Of a DNA stretch of 64,000 nucleotides, positions 14,626 to 28,350 are shown one piece after another. Location of the stretch: contig JBAMJR010000099.1 in the NCBI GenBank assembly GCA_038501785.1, forward strand, positions 1,315,501 to 1,379,500. The letters are read 5' to 3'. The notes beneath the pieces are model-generated. The model was given only the letters and a program-made list of their open reading frames with translations, was not told the DNA's origin and ran no database searches. The number at the start of each line of letters is the position of its first letter. Position 1 is the stretch's first letter. The stretch comes from Myoxocephalus aenaeus (Eukaryota > Chordata > Actinopteri > Perciformes > Cottidae). A program made the translations under genes and the position numbers.

Positions 14626-17373
14626 CCAAATTGCTTAGAGAAATTCGCATCTGATGTGGGCTGCCAGGCTACTGCTCGTGCGACATCTGACGTAGCGTGG
14701 CACTTCCGTGTACTGTGAATTCAACGTTGGCGAGCTAAAATTCCCCCGAATGCCGTGAAACAAAATGGATCGGTATTTGAAAATAAAAAGAGTGAAGTGG
14801 GAGACAACCCTATGCCAGCAAAGGCTCTAAAGCGTGTGGTAAGGAAAAATGACCCAGAATACATTAAATTTGGATTCATAACGGCTGGCAGTGATGCCGA
14901 GGCGAAAGTTGAATGTGGTTAAATCCTGTCAAATGAAGCTCCAGAGACACTTAAACACAAAGCACCAGGGATGTTAGGAAGCCCAATGTATATTTCCTCA
15001 GAAAAAGAGACGGGCTTCAGGCACAACAGAAAGTTTCCTCATTTATTTGGGAAGATGGTTTTAAGCACAAGCACAAACAAATGTTACACAATCATTTCAT
15101 TATACAATAGGATCATATTATTAAAGACCTTTCTCATGTTAGACAGTGTGCCAGTCAACAAGCGCTTCTTTGGACTCATTTTAACTTGTGCTACACACAA
15201 ACAGTATTTGTCCTAATTTGACAGGGTACCAAATGGAGTACACTAAAAATGGATCTCAACATATATATCAGATTAGTCTATTAACCCAGATATAGTACAT
15301 GGTGCTATAACATGTGTGATGTTCACCATACCCTTGTGTAAACCCATTCATAAATGGGAACACTTCAAAAGTGTGATGCAAATAAATAAAACAAATTATT
15401 ACATGAATTATTTTTCTATTCACTTTTAGCATACACACAAACACCCATAACTTATGCAACGACTTTTAACATCATTTTTTTTACAGACAAGCATGCACTT
15501 AAAGTGAGCAACTGTCCCCAGAAACTAGAAATCAGACTGATGTTATTTTTAAGAAAAACATAAAGGCCCGAAAAGTGACATCAATATAGATCATCAAGAC
15601 AAAGTGGTTTGAGAGCCACTTAAAAGTCTTCCAGACATTGTAACATACCTCACTGGTAGTTTCTTGTATCGCAAAGCTTCCAAAGGAATCTCTTTTGGAT
15701 TTTGTAGGATACAAAAACTAGTAGAACTATGCACCTATTTGTGTGTCACAGACAAACAACATTCATTCTGTGGCTGTAACTGACTTTGTTTGTTGAATGA
15801 AAGCCAGGTTTGAAAAGCGCCTTTTCATGATTCATACATTCCTTACTCTTGCTTTGAGAAACAAACTTCAGCACGGCCAATGTGAGACAACCTTTCAGAG
15901 GGGACCAAAGGGAGTTTTTATTGACAATAGATTACAATGTTTGTGTCTGAAAATGTTACTCCACCATCCAATCTTCACATTGTGCAGTTTTTCACTCTGC
16001 TGAAAGAAGCAGCAATCAATAACCATCCTTTTTTTATCTTGTTTTCTTGCTCAGGCTCAAGTGGGAAATATACATTGTCCTCTATATTAACACATTTTTC
16101 AAAAAAACGAAGTAGATCTAACCAATCAACAAACTCAAAACAAATACATAACATTCTACATGTAGCCTACAGTATTATGTTGGTTACCCAGCACCACTAA
16201 CTTAAGATCCCCTGAGTCTTCTGTACAGTGCAAAGGGTTATGGTTAGGTTTATCATTTTAAAAGTTGTATTTGTGCTCTTTGTAATTATTTTAAAGTGGT
16301 TTGCATTATACATTATACATGGTTGTTAGACCTGACTGAAGATATGTTTAGGGTATCCTGTCCTTTAAATCTTGACAGCTTACAAACAGCCATCCCCTAA
16401 CCTCACAGCACTTCATTTAGAGTATTGCATCCTGTGAAAGGATGCTTAAGGTTGCATTGTGTGTGTGTGTTTAAAAGGGTGTGCATACTTTTTCCAATAC
16501 TGACTGCAGACAGCTGACTTGAAACATCAGCCCTGATCCTCTCATTGCATGTTTAGTAACATCCGGATTGTTAATTTTGTCCGGTCAGAAATCATCAATG
16601 TAATAGCCCGGTCTCTTCCTCCTCTTCCTCCTCTCTCTCTCTTTCTCACTTCCTAAATAGCACTTCAACTGGGCCATGTGAAATGTGTTGCAAACTTGGC
16701 TTCATGGCATTTCAAACCCAACCAATTACTCCTCTCCATGAACCTTTGACACATACTCACAGATACACTCCTTCAATAAGCAGACTAGATTAAAAGCAGA
16801 GGGAAATGACGATGGAAGAGTGATGGATTTGTCATGACCTTCAAGGTTAAAAAAGACCCTTTACACTCACATGTCCTTCAATATGTTCAGCCTCTTTAGG
16901 CTGGTGGTAGCCACTGGTTAATAAATGGGAGATGTATTTTCTATCGTAGAGGAGTGCCGCTCAAAGCACAGAAGCTTACATTTGAGGTGTCAGATAATAC
17001 AAAATATGTGCACCATGGCATTTGCACACAAGCAATATGTATTGTGTTTTTTTGGACATATATTGTGTTGTTAGTGTGCAAAAGAGAGGCAGGAAATGAA
17101 AAGGAAACCTGATCGCCACTTTCTCAATCAGGCTGAGTAAGTGTCAACAGCCGGCTGTTAATTCTGTGGCTTGATGGGAAACGTGTCGGGAGGCCCACAA
17201 GGAGGGATTGAACCAGGGTCGACCCTGAAATGGACATAGAGAGAGAGGGATGGAGGCGGTGGGGGAGAAGGTTGGGAAATGAAAAGGAGGATTGGGCAGT
17301 GTGCAAGGGGAGAGGGATGAACTCTGAGGAGAGGGACAATCAAAGTGTCCAAGAACCCCAGAATCACTCAGGT

Positions 17374-17408
<35 letters not shown>

Positions 17409-17750
17409 CCCCTCATATCCATATTGGGCCCTATTTTCAGCAGATTGCTCCTTGTCCCCCAGTCACATTTATCATTCCACATTCACTCATTTTTCACCCC
17501 TTCACCATGCCCTGGTTATCTTTCTCATCACCTGTAGCAGCACACTTGCACACAAGCTTAAACAAATACACACGATGAACAACCCCACCTCCTCTTCCCA
17601 CCAATCTACTGGCTCAGTACCCGTGATCCTTCTCCGCTGTGTGCACTGTTAAATGTACAAATAATAAAATAGTTTCAGGGCCGCAAAGGTTGTAATGGAT
17701 GCATTTGGGAGCCTGTTGAGGTTAGAAGCGAAGCACAACAATTTAGAATG

Positions 17751-17831
<81 letters not shown>

Positions 17832-18181
17832 ATCATTATCTCTGATTCTATTTCCTTGATTAGTGGTGAACATGAAGGCAGAGTGGGCTTTTAAATGACA
17901 CCAAGCTGAGCTATACTATGTAGCCAGAGAGTATTAGGAGCATTCGTCTCACCCAACACTCGGCGCCCCCGCCTTTCCATTACCGGCAAAGACTCAGCTG
18001 ACTAGCCACCATCCACCCACCAACCCCCATCTTCCTCTAGCAACAGCCCTCAGAAAGAAGACCATTAGCAATCGGAAATGAACAATACGAGCATTGGGAG
18101 TGGACTGTGTTGAGTGGAGTGTGTGTGTGCATGTGCGTGTGTGTGTGCGTGTGTGTGTGCGTGTGTGTGTGTGTGCGTGTG

Positions 18182-18220
<39 letters not shown>

Positions 18221-21200
18221 ATGCGTGTGTGTGTTTTACTACGGGCACATTATGACTTGCATCCTGCTGCAGGAACATGTACTATATGTAGGTACATGAA
18301 CACAGACACACACACACACACGTACAATGCTACTATTCCACTGAGAAGGCGTACGTTTGCCTCAGACTAATGTTTCCTCCAAATTACTTTAAGTCCATAC
18401 TGGGCAAAAAGCCAAATACTGCTGGATGCAGGTGGAATGGTGTGCTGGAGCTGGCTGCAAACCAGCACCTACTGTATACCATCACACACATCAACACATG
18501 CATATGTTTACACACTGCCCATTATGCAAAAAGGTACACATAAGCACATAAAAAGACAAACATTTTAAGAAAAACTGCTCAAATAGATGCCGCAATATGA
18601 ATGCATGTATAGTAACGCTTAACAAACAGTGGATGTATAGTGATGAAGAAGACAAATGTATCCATATTTGTGGCTGCTTAAGATAATGATTACATTTACT
18701 GTATGTTACGCATTCAAATAGAGTTAATCATTTGTATTCGGCTTATTCAGCATTTTTGATTTATGCTGAGACAGCTCTCACTGCCAGGACCAACCAATTT
18801 GCTGCCGACCCAGTTGGCAAGCTTTTTGAATCTGAACTATACAGAAATTGCCAATCTTTTCACGAATGGTCTCACAATATCATACAGAGGCATGACATTA
18901 TATTGATAATGGTAAATATACTAACAGTGTTGTTTATATCATTCATCCATGTGGAACACTTTTGTAATATGTAACCTTTCAGCTATAATGCTCACCCTGT
19001 ATTTATTTATAAATGTAATTTTGGTTACAGATTCACTTTATTCTCAAATTCACTAAATTCTCTAAAGCCTCAATAGGGAGGTTGATGGTAGCAGACTGCA
19101 TACGAACAAAAAGGCCTACAGCACACAAAGAACACACACTTAGAAAAATCTATAGAATATATTTATTAAGACTCAGTATTATTTCTCAGATACGTCCTTC
19201 TTTCCTCCACTCATACTGTCCCATTCCTTAGAAAAATAATAGCACTTGACTAAAATGTTGTTTTCTATAATCTTTTTTCCCTCCTTAAAGATTATCAGGT
19301 AACCTTGGGCCTCTTTTAAATGGATTTTTTTTCTTAGATGTCAGCCCAACAAAAACAACTATTTTGTATAGTTCATAGTTTATTTTACACTAAATGGAAC
19401 CATACTTTTCATCATGAACATCATGCTATATTGAAGGAAACTTGTGATTGAGACAGACACGTGTGTTTACAATGTTAACTGAGGTCAAACATATATTAAG
19501 TAGGGGGCATTTTCTTTAAGACTTCTTTACAATCAGACTTATTTTTGCAACCAGAGAAGTCGCTCCTGCTGGCCATTAGAAAGAATGCAAGTTTAAGGCA
19601 CTTCCGCATTGTTTTCACTTCTCAGGCTTCACTTTTCACATTTGCATAGAAAGTGTCCGCTCGCCAGCCGTTTAGGGACCATCTGTGAAATGAGGCTACA
19701 GAAAATAACCCCAGTTATGAGTACGTAATTTACAGTGTGCACATCTGCAATTGTATCCTCAGTTGTATTTGACAGCTGTCTGTCCTGCTACAGTCTTGTA
19801 TTTCTGGAAAAAAAAAGGGGGACGTAGATAAGCGAGTCAAAGATGGAATCTATCTACAGAGGGATGGGGCTCAAGTGTAAATCAGCAACACTCATCTCTC
19901 TCAAAGCTTTGACGGCAAGTTGAGAACTGAAGGCTTCCCATAACTGCTGCAGCCTCCATCACACGGATGGGGCCTTAAAAGTAGAGTTAAGATGAGACGT
20001 TTGTCATCCATAAGAGCAGGAAAACTGGGCCACTGTGAAGAATGGTGTCTAGACCTCGAGTGTAGAGCATCCATTTTACAACAAGAGATGACTCTTACAG
20101 CTGAAAGAGGCACTGTTCTCTGCTTAAAGTTTTAGTGATGCTTTGCCGTACCAATTTTGGCTGGAGCTTACATGTATCATGAAATGGTAATGGGTACAGC
20201 GATCACTCAAGAATTTAGAGGCTCTGAGGACCTTCGATGTTTCCATCCAACTCAACCTGACTCGGTTTTAATTTCAACCATCCATCAGATAACACCAGAA
20301 CAAACTATGACTGTATAGATGTTGTAATCTGTTTTCATTTTGCTATAGTCACTTGTAGGCACTCTTACAGTATTATTGCATATTTTTACTTTAATCTTAT
20401 TCAACATATTCATCTCTATATAACTGGAAAATACAGAAACTAAGATGTCTTTTATTTCTTTGTACAGTGCCTGGTCTTCCCTATCTGTCAGTGGCACAGC
20501 ACTCAGAAACATCAGCTGTGGTTCGCTGGGACCCTCCAGATCTCACCAATGGCATGGACCTGCAGGGTTACCGGCTCCAGTTTGGCCGGAAAGATATCTC
20601 TCCTTTGGCCACACTGGAATTTGCTCCCCAAGAACGACAGTACTCTGTGGTGAACATTCACCGGGGGGCCACTTACCTCTTTAGAGTCTCAGCCAAGAGC
20701 AGGGGAGGCTTTGGGGAAGAGGCCGTGGTAGAACTCAGTGTGCCCGAGAAGACGCCAGGGGGATACCCTCAAATTAACGAGGGTTCTAACGTGACATGCT
20801 GCTCAGTGCAGCTGTCCTGGTCTCCTCCCGTGCTGGCGGAGAGAAACGGGGTAATCACAGAGTACACTTTGGCCTTTAAGGAAACCGGTGCAGGAGGAGC
20901 ACTGCAGGAGCTCCGCTTTCCCCCCAGCCAGTCCAGCTATGTTCTCAACAGCCTCAAACCCAACTCGGCGTACGATGTGAAAATACGTGCACACACCATT
21001 GTAGGTCCAGGGCCCTACAGTCCACCTATCCAGTATCGGACGGTGGCCTTTGATCCAACAGGTAGGATTTGCCTATTTCTTCTCCAACCCGGTTGGCAGG
21101 GGGTTGGAAATTGGCACAAAAAAAATCTGCAACAACACAAACATGAAAACTGAACCACCCCCTCCTTCAACCATCTCCACTTCTCCTCAAGAAAGAGAAA

Positions 21201-24200
21201 AGATTGATATTTAAATAGTTTGCCGTGGGATACTCACTTCACTAACCCAAACAAGGTAACACACAGTCACTAAGTTATAGTCAGTCATTTGATAAGGAGG
21301 AGAGCAGCCTATAATTGCAAGGTAAGTGCTGTTTGGTCAGACACTCCCGTCAGTCATCCTTGCAGCCCTTTGGCAAGCACTCTCACGCAGCTAAAGCCAT
21401 CTCACATCCCAAGTGTTCAATCAAGGTAGGACCTCAGTCAAACCCAGTCACTCCAAGAGTATGTTTGAATTATTCTAAGAAGATGACAGAAAGCTGATTT
21501 TGGTTATTTATTTAATTTTGGGTTTTGGGTTTGTTTTGAGATATTCCCCCCTTCCTCACCCCTTTCCTTTCCTAATTCCTCCTTTCCCCTTCCCTTGTCC
21601 CTTAGTGGGACAGTTTGTGGCATGGCATCCCCAGATGCACTGCTAAGGACTGTTGGCATGCTGTGTTTTGAGTCTGTCTCTATGCCCGTCTGGCAGCACA
21701 TTGGCAGTGTCAACCCAGACTCAGTGGAGGTGTAGGAACAGTTGGCACTGCGACCTCATGGGTCAGTTGTTAATCCTCAAGTGGTCATGGGTTCAAAGTC
21801 AGTGTTGAGATGGGTTGGCACTCCCCATGATGGCTAGCCAGTGGGCACACCCTTGTGCTCCATGGGTTTGTCATCCATGAGTCTTACGTGCTGTGTGTCT
21901 TAACCAATGCCGTTGCCCTTCTCACGACCAATCGCAGCTCACCGTTACACTCACTCTTCAACCCAAAGGAACATTGCGGAGGAACAACAGCTTTAATTTT
22001 TTTTTTAACCGAAGGTTCTTCTTTTGTTTCTCTTTCCTTGGTCCCTTTACATATTCAATTTACTAAAGATGCACTTTCTTTGTTTTTCGTTTTTTTCTTC
22101 TATTCAACTCAACAGATGTTCCAAAGAATTTCACAGTCAAGTGGGCCACCAAAACCACAGTGGTCATTGCATGGAAGTTTTCTGAAAGCAGGTCTCCATA
22201 CAAATGCACGGTGAGTTTAATGTAGGGCAAACACACAAATTTAAACTGTCAGCTCAGTTACTTAATATAATAAACATTCCTTAAAATCCCTCTCTGAAAT
22301 TTCAAACAGATTTTCATCAGTTTCATTTTGATTTTACACTACTGCAATGTTTTAGTGCATTTGTTTATTTCAGTGCATTAATTCAACTACTAATCATTCT
22401 TATTTCCAACATACCCAATACCTAACTCATGTAATCATCACAATACACATGCATTAATACCAGTTTCCATTCTTACTGTCATCTTTACCTGCCCACCCAT
22501 GTTTATTACACCACCAATGTATTGGCCGACTACCTTGATCATGCATCCAACTATCCCTCTTACCAATTATCAATTACATTTCTGGTCCATCTATTATCTC
22601 TAGATTGAGTACAACCGTCAAAAGATGGATGTGGATGCCAGGCAGATGAGGGTTCTCGTCACTGGGCTAAAGCACAACACCACCTACGAGTTCAGGGTGA
22701 CCTGTCAAGAAAGCATGGACGGAGGAACAAGACACCGTGTGGTTGCCAAGACCGCACCTCTCATCCTGGTGAAGAAACCCAAGCTGGACATCTACGCTGA
22801 GCCTGACAACATGCTCACCATGTCCTTCCCACCGGTGGATACCAAGGATATCAAGTGAGTGAAGCTTGCTGAAAGATGGGTTCTGCAAGATCTGTCTGAA
22901 TTATATTTGAGGATTTAAGGTATTTATGTTTAAGTTTGAGATGTTTGAGATACGATGTAATATGGATTGAGATCTCAAGATGTCTGAGATGTTGGATTTG
23001 GAAATGAAGCTTTAGGATTTCTGAGACACTTTGCTCAACCTCTTGCAAATATTGAATTTTCACTACATTTTCCTGTCAACCAACCATGTGACGAATATGT
23101 TCATCTCAACAGCATACAATAGCAATTAAGTTTTTTGTAATTTTTGTAATTTACTCTGGTGCTGTGTTTCCAGGAACTTCTATGTGGTTGTGGTGCCACT
23201 TAAGAGGACCGCAGGATCTGTCAAAAACCTGAAGAACCCAGATGAGATGGACATGGAAGAGGTAGGATATTTTAAAAGCAAAAGATGTTAACCTATCCTG
23301 GCACACAATTATGTATTGGGTCAATTTGGTATACTAGCTCAAACAGAGCATACGTAAGCATCTTTAATAGGAAGATGCAACTTAAACTCCAGTAATACAT
23401 AATTTTTTTGAAGAAACTATATTCCTTTCTCTCTACTGGCAAAACTGTGCGTTTCTGGGGAGGGATTCAAGAGACACTTGGTTGTGTAATAACAGTTTCA
23501 TATGCTGGGCAAATTGTATTGTGCACACCATGTACCAGACATGGGCACACACAACACAAACATAAGTACATCTCAGCTATGCTAATTCATGCCCCCAAGC
23601 ATGCAGCAGAGAGGGAATTACACAGTCTTCTCCCACTCCTACCATCTTACCATAGCTCGAGGTCACCTTGAGCGCCAGATCAACAGCAACCATCCCTATT
23701 GGATTTGGGATTACACACATTTCCTCTGCTTAGTGCCTGCCTCTGTCTGTGGTTTGAAATGAATGAGAGGGGTTGGATGTTGGGGGGGTTGTTGGAGTCT
23801 GGTTAGATGGAACATTGTCAGAGATTTAGCAGCTGTTTCAATCTAAGGGTGCAGTTACCTCTACTTTGCTTTCTTTGGTTTCTGTTCATTTCAGGTCGTT
23901 ATTGTACAGAAAAATGCCAGTTATTTATTTATTGTAAAACTGTGATAACCTGTAATCCTGTCACATTGTAAATATTATCAGTGAGGGTAGGGTAGTTCAT
24001 TCATTTATTGGCCATACCACATACATATACAGTTCTCAGAAATATTACTGATGTCATGTTTTGTTGTGTGTTCCTCTTTTTTCTTAATTGAAAGCATCTG
24101 CCTCTCTTGGTCTTTTTAATCTGCAGATTTGAAACAAACATTTGACAGTATCAGAGAACATTATTAGCCCAGATTTAGTTGTAATTGTAGAAACTGCAAT

Positions 24201-26206
24201 ACGAGTATAACAAAATGAACAAGGGTAAACTAATGCCTGTGTACATCAATCAGCTGTTGCGGGAGGTGATCCCAAAACGACGTTCACGCCGTCAGCTAGC
24301 TCAGCTGGACCAGAGGAAGCCCTTCATCACAGCCTGCTTCAGGCAGCTGCCCTCCAGCTTCACGGTGGGATCTGACTACCGCCACAGCAGCTGTGAGAAC
24401 AAGCCTCTTGAACCTGGCCAGGAGTACGTCTTCTTCCTGTTGGCTGAACTCAATGCCACTGGGGTGAGTTACTAGTTCAGCTCAGCTCCAACACAGTTCA
24501 GTTGATTTACTTTTAGTCAATTGCTTTTTGTGGGAGTGGAATTAATAATTAATTTATGTTCATTTAATCCTAGTTCACTTCAGGTGCGTTCATCTGAATC
24601 TAACAAACTTCATTTTTGTACAGTTTCTGCTGCTAAGTCCGGCTACACTCAGTTCACTGAATTTCATTCATCTTGTGCATTTACCACGCTGTAACCTGGA
24701 CTGTGTTTAATGAGCTTTGTAAACTTCTACATGATCTTTCTGTTCAGAAAATGTTTGCTACCAGCCCTTATACCGACACGGTGATGACTCCCAAGTTGGA
24801 GGTGAAACTCCTGCAAGTAGAGACTGGTGACGGACTCATATGGGTGGTGGGCCCAGTCCTCGCCGTGGTCTTCATCATCTGCATCGTCATTGCCATTCTC
24901 CTATACAAAAAGTGAGTTGGTTTGGGAATTGCAGATTTTGTGGAGAATGTAGTTGGACCTCGAGGTTTAAAATAACATTGTTCAACTTCAAATGATAGAC
25001 AATAACACACAGGGTTTGTATGCAAGGCACTGAGTGGCCAGTATAAAATGCTTCATTCCGGAAACCTTTACAACCATTCTTTTATCAAGATACCAGAGAA
25101 TTAAACCCTTTAGCTTTGCATTGTTAGTGCCTTGTCCCACCCACTGCTTTACACAAGCAATATAACTGCAATCAATGTTTTAACTGAATTAGAGCAACAC
25201 TCAATGAACATGTTCCTGTCATTTGATGTTGAACGAGTTATTTGCAGTGTTCCAGTGGAATGGGGCTGTTGGAATATAATTGCATGTTAGGGAGCATGTT
25301 GAAAGGGGGGCTGTATTTATATCCGCATAATATTAAAAAAAAAACTCAACAGTGTTGCATGTAAATATGAAAGAGCTTTTCTTGTTAAAAAAGATGGTTG
25401 GGGGAATTGAGGTGGTTGGAGAAAGGAGAGAGGAGGAGATTCTTTGAGATGGTGCTCAATAACTGAAATAAGAATGCTACAATCTCCCAATCAAGGGCTG
25501 TCACAGATATGTATTTAAGTAGGTATATATTTCAAATATGAATACCTTTTTCTTTAGGAAATAATGCTCCGTTAAAGGTGTCATTCAAATCTTGTAAAAG
25601 TTACTTTATAGTCATTTTGAACCATTATTGCTTTAAGATGTATGATATTAATAATATTTCAGGAGCGAGTGAACAAGGCACCTCTCTCTAAATAAATGTA
25701 CTATTCCTCATTGTGTCCTGAGGTTTCCAAACATCCATCTACAGTTAATATTTCCACACTTTTTTACAGTTAGTTGTAGCTTAGGTCTCAGTGACTGGCG
25801 AGGTCATCCTACATACCAGGGAAGATCCCTGAATTATTTCACGGGTGCTGGTGTGAGCAACACAAGTGCAGATTGCTACTGTCAGATGATCCTTGACTGT
25901 CTGACCTTGCCTTACCTCAGTCTTTGTGGTTAGGGAGAGTAACATCTCTCCTTGGATCTCTCTCTCTTCTCTCTTTTCTTTCTGTCCCCTCACTCTCCCA
26001 TCTCCCTCTCCATCTCTCCCTGGTGAATAGTGTTTCCTGGGTCTGCCCTTGGCCCTGACATTCCCCTCACCCATCTATATCTGCACCCTCGCACACACAC
26101 ATAAGCATGCACACTTACATAGACACACAGACACAGGCTCACGAATGTATGCACTTACTTGCACATTTTATTGAATACTCACTTGTTCTCACACACTGAT
26201 ACATGT

Positions 26207-26249
<43 letters not shown>

Positions 26250-28281
26250 TGCACTCACCTCCTGCAAATGCTGATGAGCTTTATCTCGCGTTTTGCGAGC
26301 CTAGCAGCGACCCCTGTGAATTTTAAACTGCTCTTTATTGATTTATCTCTCTTCTTGCCTCCACCCCTCTCCCTTTCTCCTTGTGTGTTGTGTTTTCACC
26401 ATCTTTATATATTTATTTGACTCCTATTGCTTTCTCTGGAAACAGCAAACCTGACAGGTAAGGTTTAGCCACACTTTATTGCCTTATACAGGGGAAGACA
26501 AAATAGCTTGCCGCAGCAAAAAAAAGATGCCTTTAATTAGTGAAGGTGAAAGAGAAGTTTGTGCACCTGATACAGAGATTCTCAGCTTCCCTGTTTTTGA
26601 TTGGGTTTCACTCAAGTGTTCTTGACCCGCTGACTTATCAGTCCATTGGAGTTGAGTTGTTTAGGAATCATCATCAGTGAGAGTGGTGACTGTTTTGCTT
26701 GCTCACTAAAAGTTGTTGTATTCTTGTACGTTTTCCCCTCTTTCTACTCTTCGTTTGTCTTGCTTTGCAGCCGCAAGAGAAAAGAGTCAGAGCCACGCAC
26801 AAAATGTCTGCTGAACAATGCAGACATTACACCCCACCACCCTACAGACCCTGTGGAGATGAGACGCATCAACTTCCAAACTCCAGGTACAGGAAGGACA
26901 CACTACACATACATTGAGGAACATAAACAATCTCATTGGAAAATTGCGCAACCTACATAGGTGAAGTTTCACAGATATACTGCATTCACAACACGGTTGG
27001 CCAAATCTGTCCACATTGAACTTTCAGTAGATTTTTTTTTTTATTGTCGTTGACGATATAAAACATGTGAATGGGAAAGTTCATGGTATCATGTATATTA
27101 CAGCGTGGGTCAGAGTTAATATAACATTGTGCTTATGAGAGACTGACGAGAGATTTTGGACACACCTGTGCAACGTAGTCTCAGAGTTTTACCTCAGCGC
27201 CCCCCATCAAACACAAAATAAATAGACAAGTAAAAGCACAAGTAGCTCTGCATTACGAGTACATCATGGATTATTGAGCTATAAATAGTTAATGCTCTTT
27301 ATTCACACCTCCTAATAACTGCTAAAAGCTGGCCTGTTAAAAAGTCTGTTGTCTCTGCGATGTCAGTCGTGAGTACAACATGAGGCCGGTCCAAAGGTTT
27401 CAGTTGGAAAAAGAGTTTTAGAAAAAGAAAATCATTTTGACATACAAATTCATGGAGGTCGTTGTTTCAGTGACTTTTACAGACTAAATGCAAATTCAAG
27501 TTGTTATCCTCCAAATAACTGAGTTTTGCAGAACTTCAAAATCCTCAATTTTTGCATTTTGCATTAAAAGATTCGGCAAATAATGTTGGTTAGCAGCAGC
27601 TCTGATCCCACAAAACCGTTATTAGCTGTCAAAAGCTCATATTGGCCAACAATAAAGACACACACCTGCAGAAGACCTTAGACAGAACATGTGTGCAGTT
27701 ATCTGTTTTAATATACACATAACTTACATAGTGAAAGCCGATTGTAAGACTGCCACACACATGCGTACAGCCTACACAGAGATTAATCATTCGCACATGA
27801 TGCAACTTGAAGTTTAAATTTATGCTGCAGCACTTATGATATCCGTAAAGTACTCCCACATCATTCTGTTTGACATTATGTGCCTTCCATAACTACCTGC
27901 AAGCCATGTATGTGTGTGTGTGTGTGCCATGTCTTCATGTACCAATTAGCCATTTATGAATAACAAACAGTGAGAAAATGATGTCTGTAGTTGGACTTAT
28001 TGTTTTTATGTTGAAAACAAATCCTGTTTTTACGTTATCCTGGGTTTTGACCTGCTTTCTCTTCTGTCTCATGTTCCATCTGGTTTTCATCCGAGATAAA
28101 GCCCGGTGTTAACAACAGAGCACATTCGATCCCAAACTCATTCTCTCTAAGGCTTCTCCATCTTCCTCCTTTTTCAAACCCATTATCTATCGGTCTATCT
28201 TTCTGTTATCTAAGCCACAATGCAATACAGTTTGTTGTAATCAGTCTGAATTATAGATTTTTTTTGTGTTGTATTTTTATT

Positions 28282-28350
<69 letters not shown>

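Larger units (their letters stand above)
12828..20467 (+). other. ptprs: Intron, 7.6 kb, between FN3-5 and FN3-6
   Basis: This is the longest intron in the window. It holds the hAT fossil (about 14126-15045), a GA tract inside it, and three CA/TG microsatellites between 17376 and 18234. I recognise no coding exon. The short cysteine/valine and histidine/threonine frames at 17.3-18.4 kb are translations of the CA/TG repeats. Confidence 0.65.

Noticed and set aside
17649..18370. Several open frames rich in Cys/Val or His/Thr
   Set aside because: They are direct translations of CA/TG microsatellites.
21715..21880. Possible degenerate SINE with a GGTTCAAAGTC B-box-like site
   Set aside because: Only one box is faintly matched and there is no tail or A box. 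The evidence is too thin for a mobile-element call.
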